A DNA stretch of 64,000 nucleotides from an uncultured Paraburkholderia sp. (GTDB lineage Bacteria; Pseudomonadota; Gammaproteobacteria; Burkholderiales; Burkholderiaceae), in contig CALNWN010000003.1 of assembly GCA_940746715.1 (NCBI GenBank), positions 372,001 to 436,000 on the forward strand, read 5' to 3'. The position numbers were made by a program, and so were the translations under genes. Below, piece by piece: positions 42,506 through 52,707 of this stretch. The notes beneath the pieces were generated by a model, which was not told the DNA's origin, searched no databases, and saw only the letters and a program-made list of their open reading frames with translations. The stretch's first letter is position 1. Each line of letters opens with the position of its first letter.

Positions 42506-43714
42506 ATGCAGATCGGCCAACGGATCGGCACGCCCCTTTCTGAATCCGCCACGCGTGTCATGCTGCTCGGCGCGGGCGAACTCGGCAAGGAAGTGATCAT
42601 CGCGCTGCAGCGGCTGGGCGTCGAAGTGATCGCCGTCGACCGTTATCCGAATGCGCCGGGCCATCAGGTCGCGCACCGCTCGCATGTGATCGACATGACC
42701 GACCGCGCCTCGCTGCGCGCGCTCGTCGAACAGGAACGTCCGCATCTGATCGTTCCCGAAATCGAGGCCATTGCCACGGACGCGCTGGCCGCGATAGAGA
42801 GCGACGGCATTGCCGAAGTGATCCCGACCGCGCGCGCCACGCAGCTCACCATGAACCGCGAGGGCATCCGCCGCCTCGCCGCCGAGGAGCTGGGCTTGCC
42901 GACTTCGCCGATTCGCTCGACGAACTGCACGCCGGCATCGCCAAAGTCGGCTACCCGTGCGTGGTGAAGCCGGTCATGTCGTCGTCGGGCAAGGGGCAGT
43001 CGGTGCTGCGCAGCGAAGCCGACGTCGAGCCGGCCTGGCAATACGCCATGGCGGGCGGCCGCGTGAATCATGGTCGCGTGATCGTCGAGGGTTTTATCGA
43101 CTTCGAATACGAGATCACGCAGTTGACGGTGCGCGCAGTCGCCCCCACGAACGGCGAGGTCGCCACTTACTTCTGCGATCCGATCGGGCACGTGCAGGTG
43201 GCAGGCGACTACGTCGAATCCTGGCAGCCGCAGCCGATGAGCCCGCTCGCGCTCGAACGCTCCCGCGAAGTCGCCCACAAGGTGACGGCCGCGCTCGGCG
43301 GCCGGGGGCTCTTCGGCGTGGAACTTTTCGTGCGCGGCGATGACGTATGGTTCTCGGAAGTGAGCCCGCGTCCGCACGACACGGGGCTCGTCACGCTGTG
43401 CTCGCAGCGCTTTTCGGAGTTCGAACTGCACGCGCGCGATTCTCGGCTTGCCGGTGGATACGTCGCTGCGGGCGCCGGGTGCGTCGGCCGTGATCTACGG
43501 CGGGCTCGAAGAGACCGGCATTGCGTTCGAAGGCGTCGCCGCGGCGCTCGCCGTGCCGAATGCTGATCTGCGGCTCTTCGGCAAGCCGGAGAGCTTCGTC
43601 AAGCGGCGGATGGGCGTGGCGTTCGCCACCGGCGCGAATATCGACGAAGCACGCTCGCGCGCAAAAGAGGCCGCGGCGGCGGTGCGTCCCGTGTCGGGAA
43701 AAGCCGCGTCGTGA
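42506..43714 (+). pseudogene. purT: Formate-dependent phosphoribosylglycinamide formyltransferase, frameshifted twice
   Basis: ATG at 42506 behind [26 protein letters not shown] and [20 protein letters not shown] are typical of PurT, and the ATP-grasp domain has [15 protein letters not shown]. Near 42906 the expected PYRFA is missing: 13 bp appear lost between two CTTCGCCG copies. Near 43440 two bases are missing from a CG run, separating ELHAR from [15 protein letters not shown]. The end is RPVSGKAAS. PurT uses formate and ATP to make FGAR in purine synthesis; PurN can replace it. Confidence 0.87.
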
Positions 43715-43954
43715 TGTGGGTGGCGTTTGCCGGCGAGGCGCGCAGCCTGAGTGATCCGAGCCCGTCGAACAGATCGCGGGCCCATTGAAGTCGAGGTGGG
43801 TATGGTGCAGGAATCGCGTAACGAAGCGCCGCGCCATGCCGCATTGCGTCGGCGGGCCTGAAGATCGTGCCGGTGGTCGGGCACGTGGCCGCCGCGCCGA
43901 CCGATGCCTGTGCCGACGTCATCGACCCTTGATCCGCAACGAGCGAGGCATTCC

Positions 43955-44311
43955 ATGAAGAAATGGCTGCTTGCAGTGAGCCTCGCGGCAATCTGCGGCG
44001 GGGCATTCGCCGCGCCCTTGCATCTCGACGACGTCCAGACCAAAAACCGTCAAACACGCAAGTACACCTGCGCGACCGGCAGAATTCTGCATGTGACTTA
44101 CTGGAACACGGCCAACGGTCAGAGCTTCGCGCTCGTGCCGGTGAAGGGCAAGCAATTGCTGTTCGTCAATACGATTGCGGCGTCCGGCGCGAAATATCAG
44201 GCCGGCAGCTATACGTGGTGGACCAAGGGCCCGCGCGCCGATCTCTACGACGCCACCGCGGGCGAGAATGCGCCGCTGGTGCTGTCCGACTGCATCACGC
44301 TCAATCGCTGA
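43955..44311 (+). CDS. MliC-like (C-type lysozyme inhibitor domain) exported protein
   Basis: 118 residues. A signal peptide (MKKWLLAVSLAAICGG...) is cleaved near AFA. The mature part has KYTCATGRILHVTYW, then ASGAKYQAGSYTWWTKGPRA and a final Cys, matching the MliC domain with its disulfide. MliC family members sit in the periplasm or outer membrane and block host C-type lysozyme. No lipobox is seen, so this would be a soluble periplasmic form. Intact. Confidence 0.75.
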   Translation: MKKWLLAVSLAAICGGAFAAPLHLDDVQTKNRQTRKYTCATGRILHVTYWNTANGQSFALVPVKGKQLLFVNTIAASGAKYQAGSYTWWTKGPRADLYDATAGENAPLVLSDCITLNR

Positions 44312-44561
44312 ATGCCGCGCGGCGGCTTCGAGGCTGCCGCGAGTTTTGTCTCCCGCCGCGCGGTATGGTCAACCTGCGCGCATCATTTTCCCCCGAGTAG
44401 TAAGCTGTCCGCAGTGGCTTACTGCCTGCTGCCGCGACCGTCGCCTGCCGCTACTGCCGTCTTTGCTGTCGTTGCTGTGTCCCTGCTGGTTCTGTCGTCC
44501 GTTTCCGCTCACCCACGGCGAGGCTTTGCGCCCGCGTCCGTCCCATCAAGCGAGACCCTCC

Positions 44562-46208
44562 ATGAAAGCATCGGACCTGTTCGTCAAGTCGCTGGAAGCC
44601 GAAGGTGTCGAGTATGTGTTCGGCATCCCCGGTGAAGAAAATCTCGATCTGCTCGAATCGCTGCGCCGCTCGAAAATCCGCCTGATCCTGACGCGTCACG
44701 AACAGGCGGCGGGCTTCATGGCGGCCACCTACGGGCGCCTGACGGGCCGCACGGGCGTGTGTCTCGCGACGCTCGGCCCGGCCACCAACTTCGTGACGGC
44801 CGCCGCCTACGCGCAACTGGGCGGCATGCCGATGCTGATGGTGACCGGACAGAAGCCGATCAAGTCGAGCAAGCAGGGCCATTTCCAGATCGTCGACGTG
44901 GTGCGGATGATGGAGCCGCTCACCAAATACACGCGCCAGATCGTGTCGATCGCGAATATTCCGGCGGCCGTGCGCGAGGCCGTGCGCCAGGCGGAAGAAG
45001 AACGCCTTGGCGCCACGCATCTGGAACTGCCCGAGGACGTCGCTCACGAGGAAGGCGACGGCAAGCCGATTCCGAAGAGCTACAGCCGCCGCCCGATCGC
45101 GGAGCAAAAGGCGGTGGCGCGCGCCGTGGAGGCGATTACGCGCGCGAAGCATCCGCTCCTCATGATCGGCGCGGGCGGCAATCGCAAGACCACGACCAAG
45201 ATGCTGCGCGAGTTCGTGGACCAGATCGGCATTCCCTTTTTCACGACGCAGATGGGCAAGGGCGTGATCGACGAATCGCATCCCATGTGGCTCGGCAATG
45301 CGACCTTGTCCGACGGCGACTTCGTGCATCGCGCGATCGATCACGCCGACTGCATCATCAATGTCGGGCACGACGTCATTGAAAAGCCGCCGTTTTTCAT
45401 GCGCAGCGGCGACGCCGAGAAGACGGTGATTCATGTGAACTTCCTCGGCGCGGAAGTCGACACGGTTTATTTCCCGCAGATCGAAGTGGTCGGCGACATT
45501 GCCAACGCAGTCTGGCAACTGAAGGAAAGCCTGAAGGAGCGCCAGGAGCATTGGGACTTCGCGCGTTTCAAGGAGATCAAGGAGCATTTCGAGGCGCATC
45601 TGGTGAAAGGCCAGCACGACGACCGCTTTCCGATGTATCCCGTGCGCCTTGTCAACGACGTGTACGAGACCACGCCCGCGGACGGCATCGTGTGTCTGGA
45701 CAACGGCATGTACAAGATCTGGTTCGCCCGTTACTACCGCGCGCACGAGCCGAATTCGCTGCTGCTCGACAACGCGCTCGCTTCGATGGGCGCCGGTTTG
45801 CCGTCCGCGATCGCCACCAAGATCGTGCACCCGGACCGCAAGGTCATGGCCGTGTGCGGCGACGGCGGCTTCATGATGAATTCGCAGGAACTCGAAACGG
45901 CAGTGCGTCTGGAGCTCGATCTCGTGATCCTGATCTTGCGCGACGACGCGTTCGGCATGATCCGCTGGAAGCAGGAGAACATGAACTTCCCCGACTACGG
46001 CATGACGCTCGCCAACCCGGATTTCGTCGCGTATGCGCAGAGTTACGGCGCGAAGGGGCACCGGATCGGCTCGGCGGCGGAGTTCGCGCCTCTCGTGCGC
46101 GAATGTTTTGCGACGCCCGGCGTGCATGTGATCGACGTGCCCATCGACTATTCGGATAACGAGCGCGTGCTGAATCGCGAGATCAAGCGGCTCTCCGCGC
46201 AATTGTGA
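44562..46208 (+). CDS. Acetolactate synthase-like thiamine diphosphate enzyme
   Basis: 548 residues. The N-terminal PYR domain carries the catalytic glutamate in RHEQAAGFMA (E47). The central domain follows, then the thiamine-diphosphate motif starting GDGGFMMNSQELETA near residue 433 and ending LRDDAFGMIRW. Length and motifs fit the catabolic AlsS group, which condenses two pyruvates to acetolactate, but a different 2-oxoacid substrate is possible. An aldehyde dehydrogenase gene follows 62 bp downstream and is broken; this enzyme is intact. Confidence 0.82.
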   Translation: MKASDLFVKSLEAEGVEYVFGIPGEENLDLLESLRRSKIRLILTRHEQAAGFMAATYGRLTGRTGVCLATLGPATNFVTAAAYAQLGGMPMLMVTGQKPIKSSKQGHFQIVDVVRMMEPLTKYTRQIVSIANIPAAVREAVRQAEEERLGATHLELPEDVAHEEGDGKPIPKSYSRRPIAEQKAVARAVEAITRAKHPLLMIGAGGNRKTTTKMLREFVDQIGIPFFTTQMGKGVIDESHPMWLGNATLSDGDFVHRAIDHADCIINVGHDVIEKPPFFMRSGDAEKTVIHVNFLGAEVDTVYFPQIEVVGDIANAVWQLKESLKERQEHWDFARFKEIKEHFEAHLVKGQHDDRFPMYPVRLVNDVYETTPADGIVCLDNGMYKIWFARYYRAHEPNSLLLDNALASMGAGLPSAIATKIVHPDRKVMAVCGDGGFMMNSQELETAVRLELDLVILILRDDAFGMIRWKQENMNFPDYGMTLANPDFVAYAQSYGAKGHRIGSAAEFAPLVRECFATPGVHVIDVPIDYSDNERVLNREIKRLSAQL

Positions 46209-46270
46209 GCGGCGTGGGCTCGCGTGCGGGCCGCGGCTGCCGCTGTCATCTATCGGAAGGAGAACGCGTC

Positions 46271-47697
46271 ATGCTGAACCAGACCTACCCGTACTACCTG
46301 GCGAACGAAGCGGTGGCTGCAAACACGGATCTCGAAGTCACCGACAAATTCAGCGGCGAAGTGGCGACGCGCGTCGCGATGGCCGACGCGGCCGCCATCG
46401 ACAAGGCCATTGGCTTCGCGGTGGCCGCGCTGCGCGCGTTTCCGCCGTTCAAGCGCCAGGCGGTGCTCGAACATTGCGTGAAGCGCTTTCGCGAACGTTA
46501 CGACGAACTGGCGCTCGCGCTGTGCATCGAGGCGGGCAAGCCGATCAACGATTCGAGGGGCGAAGTCACGCATCTGATCGACACGTTCAAGGTCGCGGCG
46601 GAGGAGGCGGTGCGCATCGACGGCGAGATTGTGAATCTGGAAATTTCGCCGCGCGCGAAGGGCTACCACGGCTATGTTAAGCGCGTGCCGATCGGGCCGT
46701 GCTCGTTCATCTCGCCGTTCAATTTTCCGCTGAACCTGACCGCGCACAAGGTCGCGCCGGCGATCGCGGCGGGCGTGCCCTTCGTGCTCAAGCCGGCGAG
46801 CCGCACGCCGGTCGGCGCGCTGATCATGGGCGAGATTCTGGCGGAAACCGATTTGCCGAAGGGTGCGTTTCCATCCTGCCCGCGCATCGCGACGGCGCGG
46901 ACCTCTTCACCACCGACGAGCGCTTCAGGCTGCTGTCGTTCACGGGCTCGCCGGCAGTGGGCTGGGATCTGAAGAAAAAGGCCGGCAAGAAGAAAGTGAT
47001 TCTCGAACTCGGCGGCAACGCGGCGGCGATCGTCGACGGCGATCAGGGCGGCAAGCTCGACTACGTGGTCGACCGGCTCGCGTTCGGCGCGTTCTATCAG
47101 TCGGGGCAAAGCTGTATCGGCGTGCAGCGCATTCTCGTGCACGCGAGTCTCTACGATGCGCTGCGCGAGAAGCTGATCGCCAAAACGAAGTTGCTCGTGA
47201 TGGGCGATCCGAAGGACGAAAAAACTTTCGTCGGGCCGATGATCTCCGAATCGGAGTCGAAACGCCTCGCCGGCTGGATGGAGAGCGCCGTGCAGGCGGG
47301 CGCGAAGATCGTCGCGGGCGGCAAGGTGGAGGGCGCGATGTTCGAGGCCACGCTGCTCGAAGGCGTGAAGCGCGACACGGACCTGTATCGCAAGGAAGCC
47401 TTCGGACCGGTCGCCATACTCGAGCGTTTCGCCGATTTCGACGAGGCGCTCGCCGCCGTCAACGACAGCGATTTCGGCCTGCAGGCGGGCGTGTTCACCG
47501 ATTCGCTCGCGCATGCGCACCGCGCGTGGGACGAACTGGAAGTCGGCGGCGTGGTGATCAACGACCTGCCGTCGTTCCGCGTGGACAACATGCCGTACGG
47601 CGGCGTGAAGGAATCCGGTCTGGGGCGCGAGGGTGTGCGCTACGCGATCGAGGACATGACCGAGCTGCGGCTCATGGTGATGCGCGAGACGTGGTGA
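46271..47697 (+). pseudogene. Aldehyde dehydrogenase family protein, one frameshift
   Basis: ATG at 46271, with AGGAGAA upstream. The coenzyme-binding half includes PFNFPLNLTAHKVAPAIAAG. A single T is missing from the T-run near 46870, separating LPKGAF from ILPAHRDGADLFTT. The rest reads cleanly with catalytic motifs LELGGNAAAIV and YQSGQSCIGVQR (nucleophilic Cys), ending at TGA 47695-47697. The family oxidises aldehydes with NAD(P)+. It probably acted with the upstream thiamine enzyme. One homopolymer lesion leaves sequencing error possible. Confidence 0.83.
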
Positions 47698-48097
47698 GGC
47701 AGGGCGCGACTCCGCCTGCGTCGGCCGCGCCCGGCCGCGCAAAAAAGGCTCGCGCTGACTTTGTCATGCACCTGTCGTTTGCGCTCAGTACGCTCGCAGC
47801 AGATCGCACAGGTTCGGCGGGGCGATTCGACCGGCGCCGCGCAGCGAACGGCTGCCACTAGTGCCGCCCAGGCAGAAAGCCCGTGCATGCGCCATGAGTG
47901 TTTTTGCTGAAATGCTACAATACCCCCCTTTCCGGCGGATGTTTTCGCCGGCCGGAGCCGGCCGCATCCTTTCCCGCAATAGCACAACGGGTCCGTGCGG
48001 AACGCCGTGGCTCCGCCTTCATCCTGATGCCTTCGGCGGTTCCGACCGCTGCCGCGCGCACGCGCCAAGCGCCGACGCATTTTTAGCGAAAGCCACC
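47698..48097. other. Intergenic region with extended -10 promoter for rhlE
   Basis: No gene is recognised. TGCTACAAT at 47913-47921 is an extended -10 element pointing toward the rhlE start at 48098, with no good -35. A GCCGGCCGGAGCCGGC inverted repeat lies near 47947-47962. Confidence 0.4.
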
Positions 48098-48163
48098 ATG
48101 TCCGACACAGCCGTCACGCCCAGCACTGCGACTTTTGATCAATTCGGTCTCGCGCCCGACATC
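48098..48163 (+). pseudogene. rhlE: DEAD-box RNA helicase RhlE, N-terminal stub
   Basis: ATG at 48098; [20 protein letters not shown] is the typical N-terminus of beta-proteobacterial RhlE-type helicases, including the Q-motif phenylalanine region. After PDI the reading passes into the reverse complement of a trhO gene and the helicase is absent. About 22 codons of a protein of some 480 residues remain. Confidence 0.7.
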
Positions 48164-48604
48164 CACTTCGAACGCGTTACGCGTGTCGAGCATGACGACC
48201 GGGCGGCCCTCGTCGGCGTGACCGCGGTCGAGCTAGGCTTTGAGCGTGGGAGCATCGACGAACGGCGCGCGGCCCAATTCCGGACGAATGGCCGGCTTTT
48301 TCATGGTGATGATTTCGCGCTTGAGCTTGACGAGCATGCGCGTGAACGGCTGTTTCTCCGACAGGCTTTCCTTGAATTGCAGGTTCGCGAATTTGCCCTC
48401 GAAGAGCGGATCGTGACGGATGTAGTCGACGAAAGCGTCTGTGTTCTCGCGCGTGCCGGCGACGAACAGATTGATGCCTTCGGGCGCGAGCAGGACGGTG
48501 CCGCGCAGGCCGAGCGCGTTGCAGCGTTCCGTGACGTGCGGGCGCCAGGCGGCGGTGTCTTCGATGGTCGCGAAATGATACGCGGCGAGATTGACGATAC
48601 TCAT
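48155..48604 (-). pseudogene. trhO: tRNA uridine hydroxylase (TrhO, rhodanese-like), truncated and with a stop
   Basis: ATG at 48604 ([20 protein letters not shown]). [20 protein letters not shown] and [20 protein letters not shown] are family signatures. TAG just after PTLKA (48233-48235) stands where tryptophan is expected (TGG to TAG). The frame then continues [20 protein letters not shown] to EVDVG and ends abruptly at the rhlE junction, so the rhodanese active-site cysteine is missing. TrhO makes 5-hydroxyuridine at tRNA position 34. Confidence 0.82.
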
Positions 48605-48986
48605 GGGTGCAAAGCGGTAATAAGTGGCGGCGTGGGGGCCGGCCCGGCCCGGTTGCGGCGCGGATTCCGCCGCCGCAGGGGCGCAAGCCGGAGAGCCTGA
48701 GGTTTCTTCTGGCCTGAGGGCATTCCGATGCCCTCAACGCCGGTTCTGCCGCCACGTCGGATTCGGCGAAACCCCTATTATCCCTCAAGCCGGCGGTTTC
48801 CTTGAGTCGGCCGAATGGCCAGTCGGTTGCGCTAGCGCAAGCGGCGGCAGAAATTCAGCGGATCTTTTCCGTACGCGGCCAACAAAGTTCGAAAAAATGC
48901 CGTGGATGCGGCGCAGCGCGGCGGCGTCCTAAGCCGGACGGCCAGGCGGGTTTTTGCGCTGAAATCTGCGGGAGGGTGGAGTTACA
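48605..48986. other. Gap without recognisable gene
   Basis: About 380 bp between divergent trhO and dnaE. It should hold the dnaE promoter. Nothing else is seen apart from the ribosome-binding site GGAGGGTGGAG. Confidence 0.4.
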
Positions 48987-51900
48987 ATGTCGCCCATGTC
49001 AGATCCCCGCTTCGTCCATCTCCGCCTCCACTCCGAATTTTCGATCGCCGACGGCATCGTGCGTCTTGACGACGTCGTCAAGGCGGCCGCCAAAGACGGT
49101 CAAGGGGCGCTCGCCCTGACCGACCTCGGCAACGCGTTCGGCCTCGTCCGTTTCTACAAGGAAGCGCGCGGCAAAGGGGTCAAACCCATTGCCGGCTGCG
49201 ACGTCTGGATCACCAATCCGGACGACCGCGACAAGCCTTCGCGCCTGTTGCTGCTGGTGAAGGACCGGCGCGGCTATCTGAACCTGTGCGAGTTGCTGAG
49301 CAAGGCGTCGCTCACGAACCAGTATCGCGGCCGCGCGGAAGTCGAGGCCGGCTTGCTCGAGTCGGGGCTCGGCGAAGGCCTGCTTGCATTGTCGGGCGCC
49401 CAGCAGGGCGACATCGGCCTTGCGCTGGCCGCGGGCAACCAGGAGGCGGCGAAGCGCAACGCGCTGCATTGGGCGAAGGTGTTTCCGGGCGGCTTCTATA
49501 TCGAATTGCAGCGTTGCGGTCAGCCGGGCGGCGAGCAGTACGTGCAGCAGGCGGTGGCGCTGGCGGCGTCGTTGAAACTGCCGGTGGTCGCCACGCATCC
49601 CATGCAGTTCATGACGCCCGACGACTTCACCGCGCACGAAGCGCGCGTGTGCATTTCCGAAGGCGACATTCTCGCGAATCCGCGGCGCCAGAAGCGCTTT
49701 ACGCCTGAGCAATATTTCCGCACGCAAGACGAGATGGCCGCGCTTTTTGCGGATATTCCGTCGGCGCTCGCCAACTCGGTCGAAATCGCCAAACGCTGCA
49801 ATCTCACGCTCGAACTGGGCAAGCCGAAGCTGCCGCTCTTTCCGACGCCCGACGGCATGTCGCTCGACGACTACCTCGTGCATCTGTCGAAAGAGGGCCT
49901 GGAAAAACGCCTCGAGCAGTTGTACCCGGACGAAGCGGAGCGCGCCGCGCAGCGCGAGACGTACTACCAGCGGCTCGAATTCGAGTGCGGCACGATCATC
50001 AAGATGGGCTTTCCGGGCTACTTCCTGATCGTCGCGGACTTCATCAACTGGGCCAAGAACAACGGCGTGCCGGTCGGGCCGGGCCGGGGCTCGGGCGCGG
50101 GCTCGCTCGTCGCCTATGCGCTTGGCGTGACCGACCTCGATCCGCTGCGCTACAACCTGCTGTTCGAGCGTTTCCTGAATCCCGAACGCGTGTCGATGCC
50201 CGACTTCGACATCGACTTCTGCCAGCACGGCCGCGACCGCGTGATCCAGTACGTGAAGGAAAAGTACGGCGCCGACGCCGTCTCGCAAATCGCGACCTTC
50301 GGCACGATGGCGGCGAAGGCGGCGGTGCGCGACATCGGCCGGGTGCTCGATTTCGGCTACATGTTCACGGACGGCATTGCGAAGCTGATTCCGTTCAAGC
50401 CCGGCAAGCACGTCACGATTGCCGACGCGATGAAAGAAGAGCCGCTCCTGCAGGAGCGCTTCGACAATGAAGACGAAGTGCACCAGCTGCTCGAACTCGC
50501 GCAGCGCGTGGAAGGCATGACGCGTAACGTCGGCATGCACGCGGGCGGCGTGCTGATCGCGCCCGGCAAGCTGACCGATTTCTGCCCGCTCTACACGCAA
50601 GGCGACGAGAGCGGCGTGGTGAGCCAGTACGACAAGGACGACGTCGAAGCCGTCGGCCTCGTCAAGTTCGACTTTCTGGGTCTGACCACGCTCACCATTC
50701 TCGACTGGGCCGAGCGTTATATCCGCCGTCTCGATCCGTCGAAGAAAGACTGGTCGCTCGGGCAAGTGCCGCTCGACGATCCGGCATCGTTCTCGATCCT
50801 CAAGAAAGCGAATACGGTCGCCGTATTCCAGCTGGAAAGCCGCGGCATGCAAGGCATGCTGAAGGACGCGCAGCCCGACCGCTTCGAAGACATCATCGCG
50901 CTCGTCGCGTTGTATCGTCCGGGGCCGATGGACCTGATCCCGAGCTTCTGCGCGCGTAAGCACGGCCGTGAAGTGGTCGAGTATCCGGACCCGCGTGTCG
51001 AACCTGTTCTGAAAGAGACCTACGGCATCATGGTCTACCAGGAGCAGGTGATGCAGATGGCGCAGATCATCGGCGGCTATTCGCTGGGTGGCGCCGACTT
51101 CCTGCGCCGGGCCATGGGCAAGAAAAAGCCCGAAGAAATGGCCCAGCATCGCGAGCTTTTTGCGGAAGGCGCGGCAAAGAACGAGCTGACGCGCGAGAAG
51201 TCCGACGAAATCTTCGACTTGATGGAAAAGTTCGCGGGCTATGGCTTCAACAAGTCGCACGCGGCCGCTTACGCGCTGCTCGCGTACTACACCGCGTGGC
51301 TGAAGGCGCACCATCCGGCGGAATTCATGGCGGCGAATATGTCGCTCGCCATGGACGACACGGACAAGGTCAAGATCCTGTTCGAAGACTGCATCGCCAA
51401 CAAGATGGCCGTGCTGCCGCCGGACATCAACCTGTCGGCGTATCGCTTCGAGCCGGTCGCGGAAGCGGACGGCAAGCGCTCGAGGACCATTCGCTACGGC
51501 CTGGGCGCGATCAAGGGCAGCGGTCAGAATGCGATCGAAGAAATCCTGCGCGCGCGCGAAGACGGTCCGTTCATCGACATCTTCGATTTCTGCAACCGGA
51601 TCGACCGTCGCGTCGTCAATCGCCGCACGGTCGAAGCGTTGATCCGCGCCGGCGCGTTCGACAGCTTGCATCAGAACCGCGCGCAGCTGATTGCGTCGGT
51701 GTCGCTCGCCATGGAAGCCGCCGAGCAGGCGAGCGCCAATGCATTGCAAGCGTGCCTCTTCGATATGGGCGACGCACCTTCGCAAGGGCACGAACTGGTG
51801 GACGAACCGGAGTGGCCCGAAAAGAAGAAGCTCCAGGAAGAAAAGGCCGCGCTCGGCTTCTACCTGTCGGGCCACCTGTTCAACGCCTACAAGGACGAGG

Positions 51901-52583
51901 TGCGCCGCTTCGTGCGCCAGAAGATCGGCGAGCTGAAAGAAGGGCGCGACAAACTGGTGGCGGGCATCATCGCATCGCTGCGCACGCAGATGACTCAACG
52001 CGGCAAGATGCTCATCGCGCTGCTCGACGACGGCACCGGTCAATGCGAAGTGACGGTGTTCAACGAAATCTTCGAAGCGAACAAGCAGTTGTTCAAGGAA
52101 GACGAGCTGCTCGTCGTGCAAGGCCAGGCGCGTAACGACGCGTTCACGGGCGGCATCCGCTTCACGGTGGAAACGGTCATGGATCTGGGCCGCGCGCGCT
52201 GCCGCTATGCGGAGGCCGTGAAGGTGAAGATGAACGGCAACGCGGACGCGCAGGCGTTACGGCGCGTCCTCGAAGCGCACAGCGCGGGCAAGGACGAGCC
52301 TCAAGCAGCGCCGGCGCCGGCGCCTGCCGCTGCCGCGCGCGGCAGCGGCAGCGGTCGCAATGGTGGTCAGGGCGGCGGCTTTGGCGGCTACGGCGACAAC
52401 AACGGCCGTCAGCGTCAGCCCGTGCACATCCCCAATGGACTCGCGGTTCAGGTCGTGTACCGCAGCGAGAATGCGGAGGGCGAAATGCGTCTTGGCGACG
52501 CGTGGCGCGTCAAGCCGACCGACGAACTGCTCGCCGACCTGCGCGGCCAATTCGCCGGCAGCGCGATTGAGATTGTCTATTGA
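48987..52583 (+). CDS. dnaE: DNA polymerase III alpha subunit
   Basis: 1198 residues from ATG 48987 (GGAGGGTGGAG upstream); ATG 48996 (MSDPRFVHLRLHSEF) is the alternative. The PHP domain comes first (HLRLHSEFSIADGIVRLDD). The palm has MPDFDIDFCQHGRDRV near residue 405 with two catalytic aspartates. The fingers and beta-clamp regions follow, and the OB fold lies at about 990-1080. A Gly/Ala-rich low-complexity linker at about residues 1105-1145 precedes the last 50 residues. This is the replicative polymerase. The 3.6-kb frame has no lesion, the longest clean gene here. Confidence 0.97.
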   Translation: MSPMSDPRFVHLRLHSEFSIADGIVRLDDVVKAAAKDGQGALALTDLGNAFGLVRFYKEARGKGVKPIAGCDVWITNPDDRDKPSRLLLLVKDRRGYLNLCELLSKASLTNQYRGRAEVEAGLLESGLGEGLLALSGAQQGDIGLALAAGNQEAAKRNALHWAKVFPGGFYIELQRCGQPGGEQYVQQAVALAASLKLPVVATHPMQFMTPDDFTAHEARVCISEGDILANPRRQKRFTPEQYFRTQDEMAALFADIPSALANSVEIAKRCNLTLELGKPKLPLFPTPDGMSLDDYLVHLSKEGLEKRLEQLYPDEAERAAQRETYYQRLEFECGTIIKMGFPGYFLIVADFINWAKNNGVPVGPGRGSGAGSLVAYALGVTDLDPLRYNLLFERFLNPERVSMPDFDIDFCQHGRDRVIQYVKEKYGADAVSQIATFGTMAAKAAVRDIGRVLDFGYMFTDGIAKLIPFKPGKHVTIADAMKEEPLLQERFDNEDEVHQLLELAQRVEGMTRNVGMHAGGVLIAPGKLTDFCPLYTQGDESGVVSQYDKDDVEAVGLVKFDFLGLTTLTILDWAERYIRRLDPSKKDWSLGQVPLDDPASFSILKKANTVAVFQLESRGMQGMLKDAQPDRFEDIIALVALYRPGPMDLIPSFCARKHGREVVEYPDPRVEPVLKETYGIMVYQEQVMQMAQIIGGYSLGGADFLRRAMGKKKPEEMAQHRELFAEGAAKNELTREKSDEIFDLMEKFAGYGFNKSHAAAYALLAYYTAWLKAHHPAEFMAANMSLAMDDTDKVKILFEDCIANKMAVLPPDINLSAYRFEPVAEADGKRSRTIRYGLGAIKGSGQNAIEEILRAREDGPFIDIFDFCNRIDRRVVNRRTVEALIRAGAFDSLHQNRAQLIASVSLAMEAAEQASANALQACLFDMGDAPSQGHELVDEPEWPEKKKLQEEKAALGFYLSGHLFNAYKDEVRRFVRQKIGELKEGRDKLVAGIIASLRTQMTQRGKMLIALLDDGTGQCEVTVFNEIFEANKQLFKEDELLVVQGQARNDAFTGGIRFTVETVMDLGRARCRYAEAVKVKMNGNADAQALRRVLEAHSAGKDEPQAAPAPAPAAAARGSGSGRNGGQGGGFGGYGDNNGRQRQPVHIPNGLAVQVVYRSENAEGEMRLGDAWRVKPTDELLADLRGQFAGSAIEIVY

Positions 52584-52625
52584 GCAGCGACCGGAGCAGC
52601 GGGCACTGGGGCCGTGCCGCTCTTA

Positions 52626-52701
52626 ATCGGACTTGACTGCGGGACTTCACCGCGGGACTTGAAGCGCGACTTCATGTGCGATTTCAAACGCGACTTGGAG
52701 C
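52626..52701. repeat. Degenerate 12-14-bp tandem repeat array
   Basis: About six imperfect copies of GCGNGACTTNA: starts near 52626, 52639, 52652, 52664, 52678 and 52690, for example GCGGGACTTCACC, GCGGGACTTGAA and GCGCGACTTCATGT. They lie in the 124 bp between the convergent dnaE and glycosyltransferase genes. Function unknown; no open frame spans it. Confidence 0.6.
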
Positions 52702-52707
52702 GCGCTT

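Noticed and set aside
48999..52121. Antisense open frame of about 1040 codons opposite dnaE
   Set aside because: Same pattern of GC-skewed composition; dnaE motifs on the plus strand explain the region.
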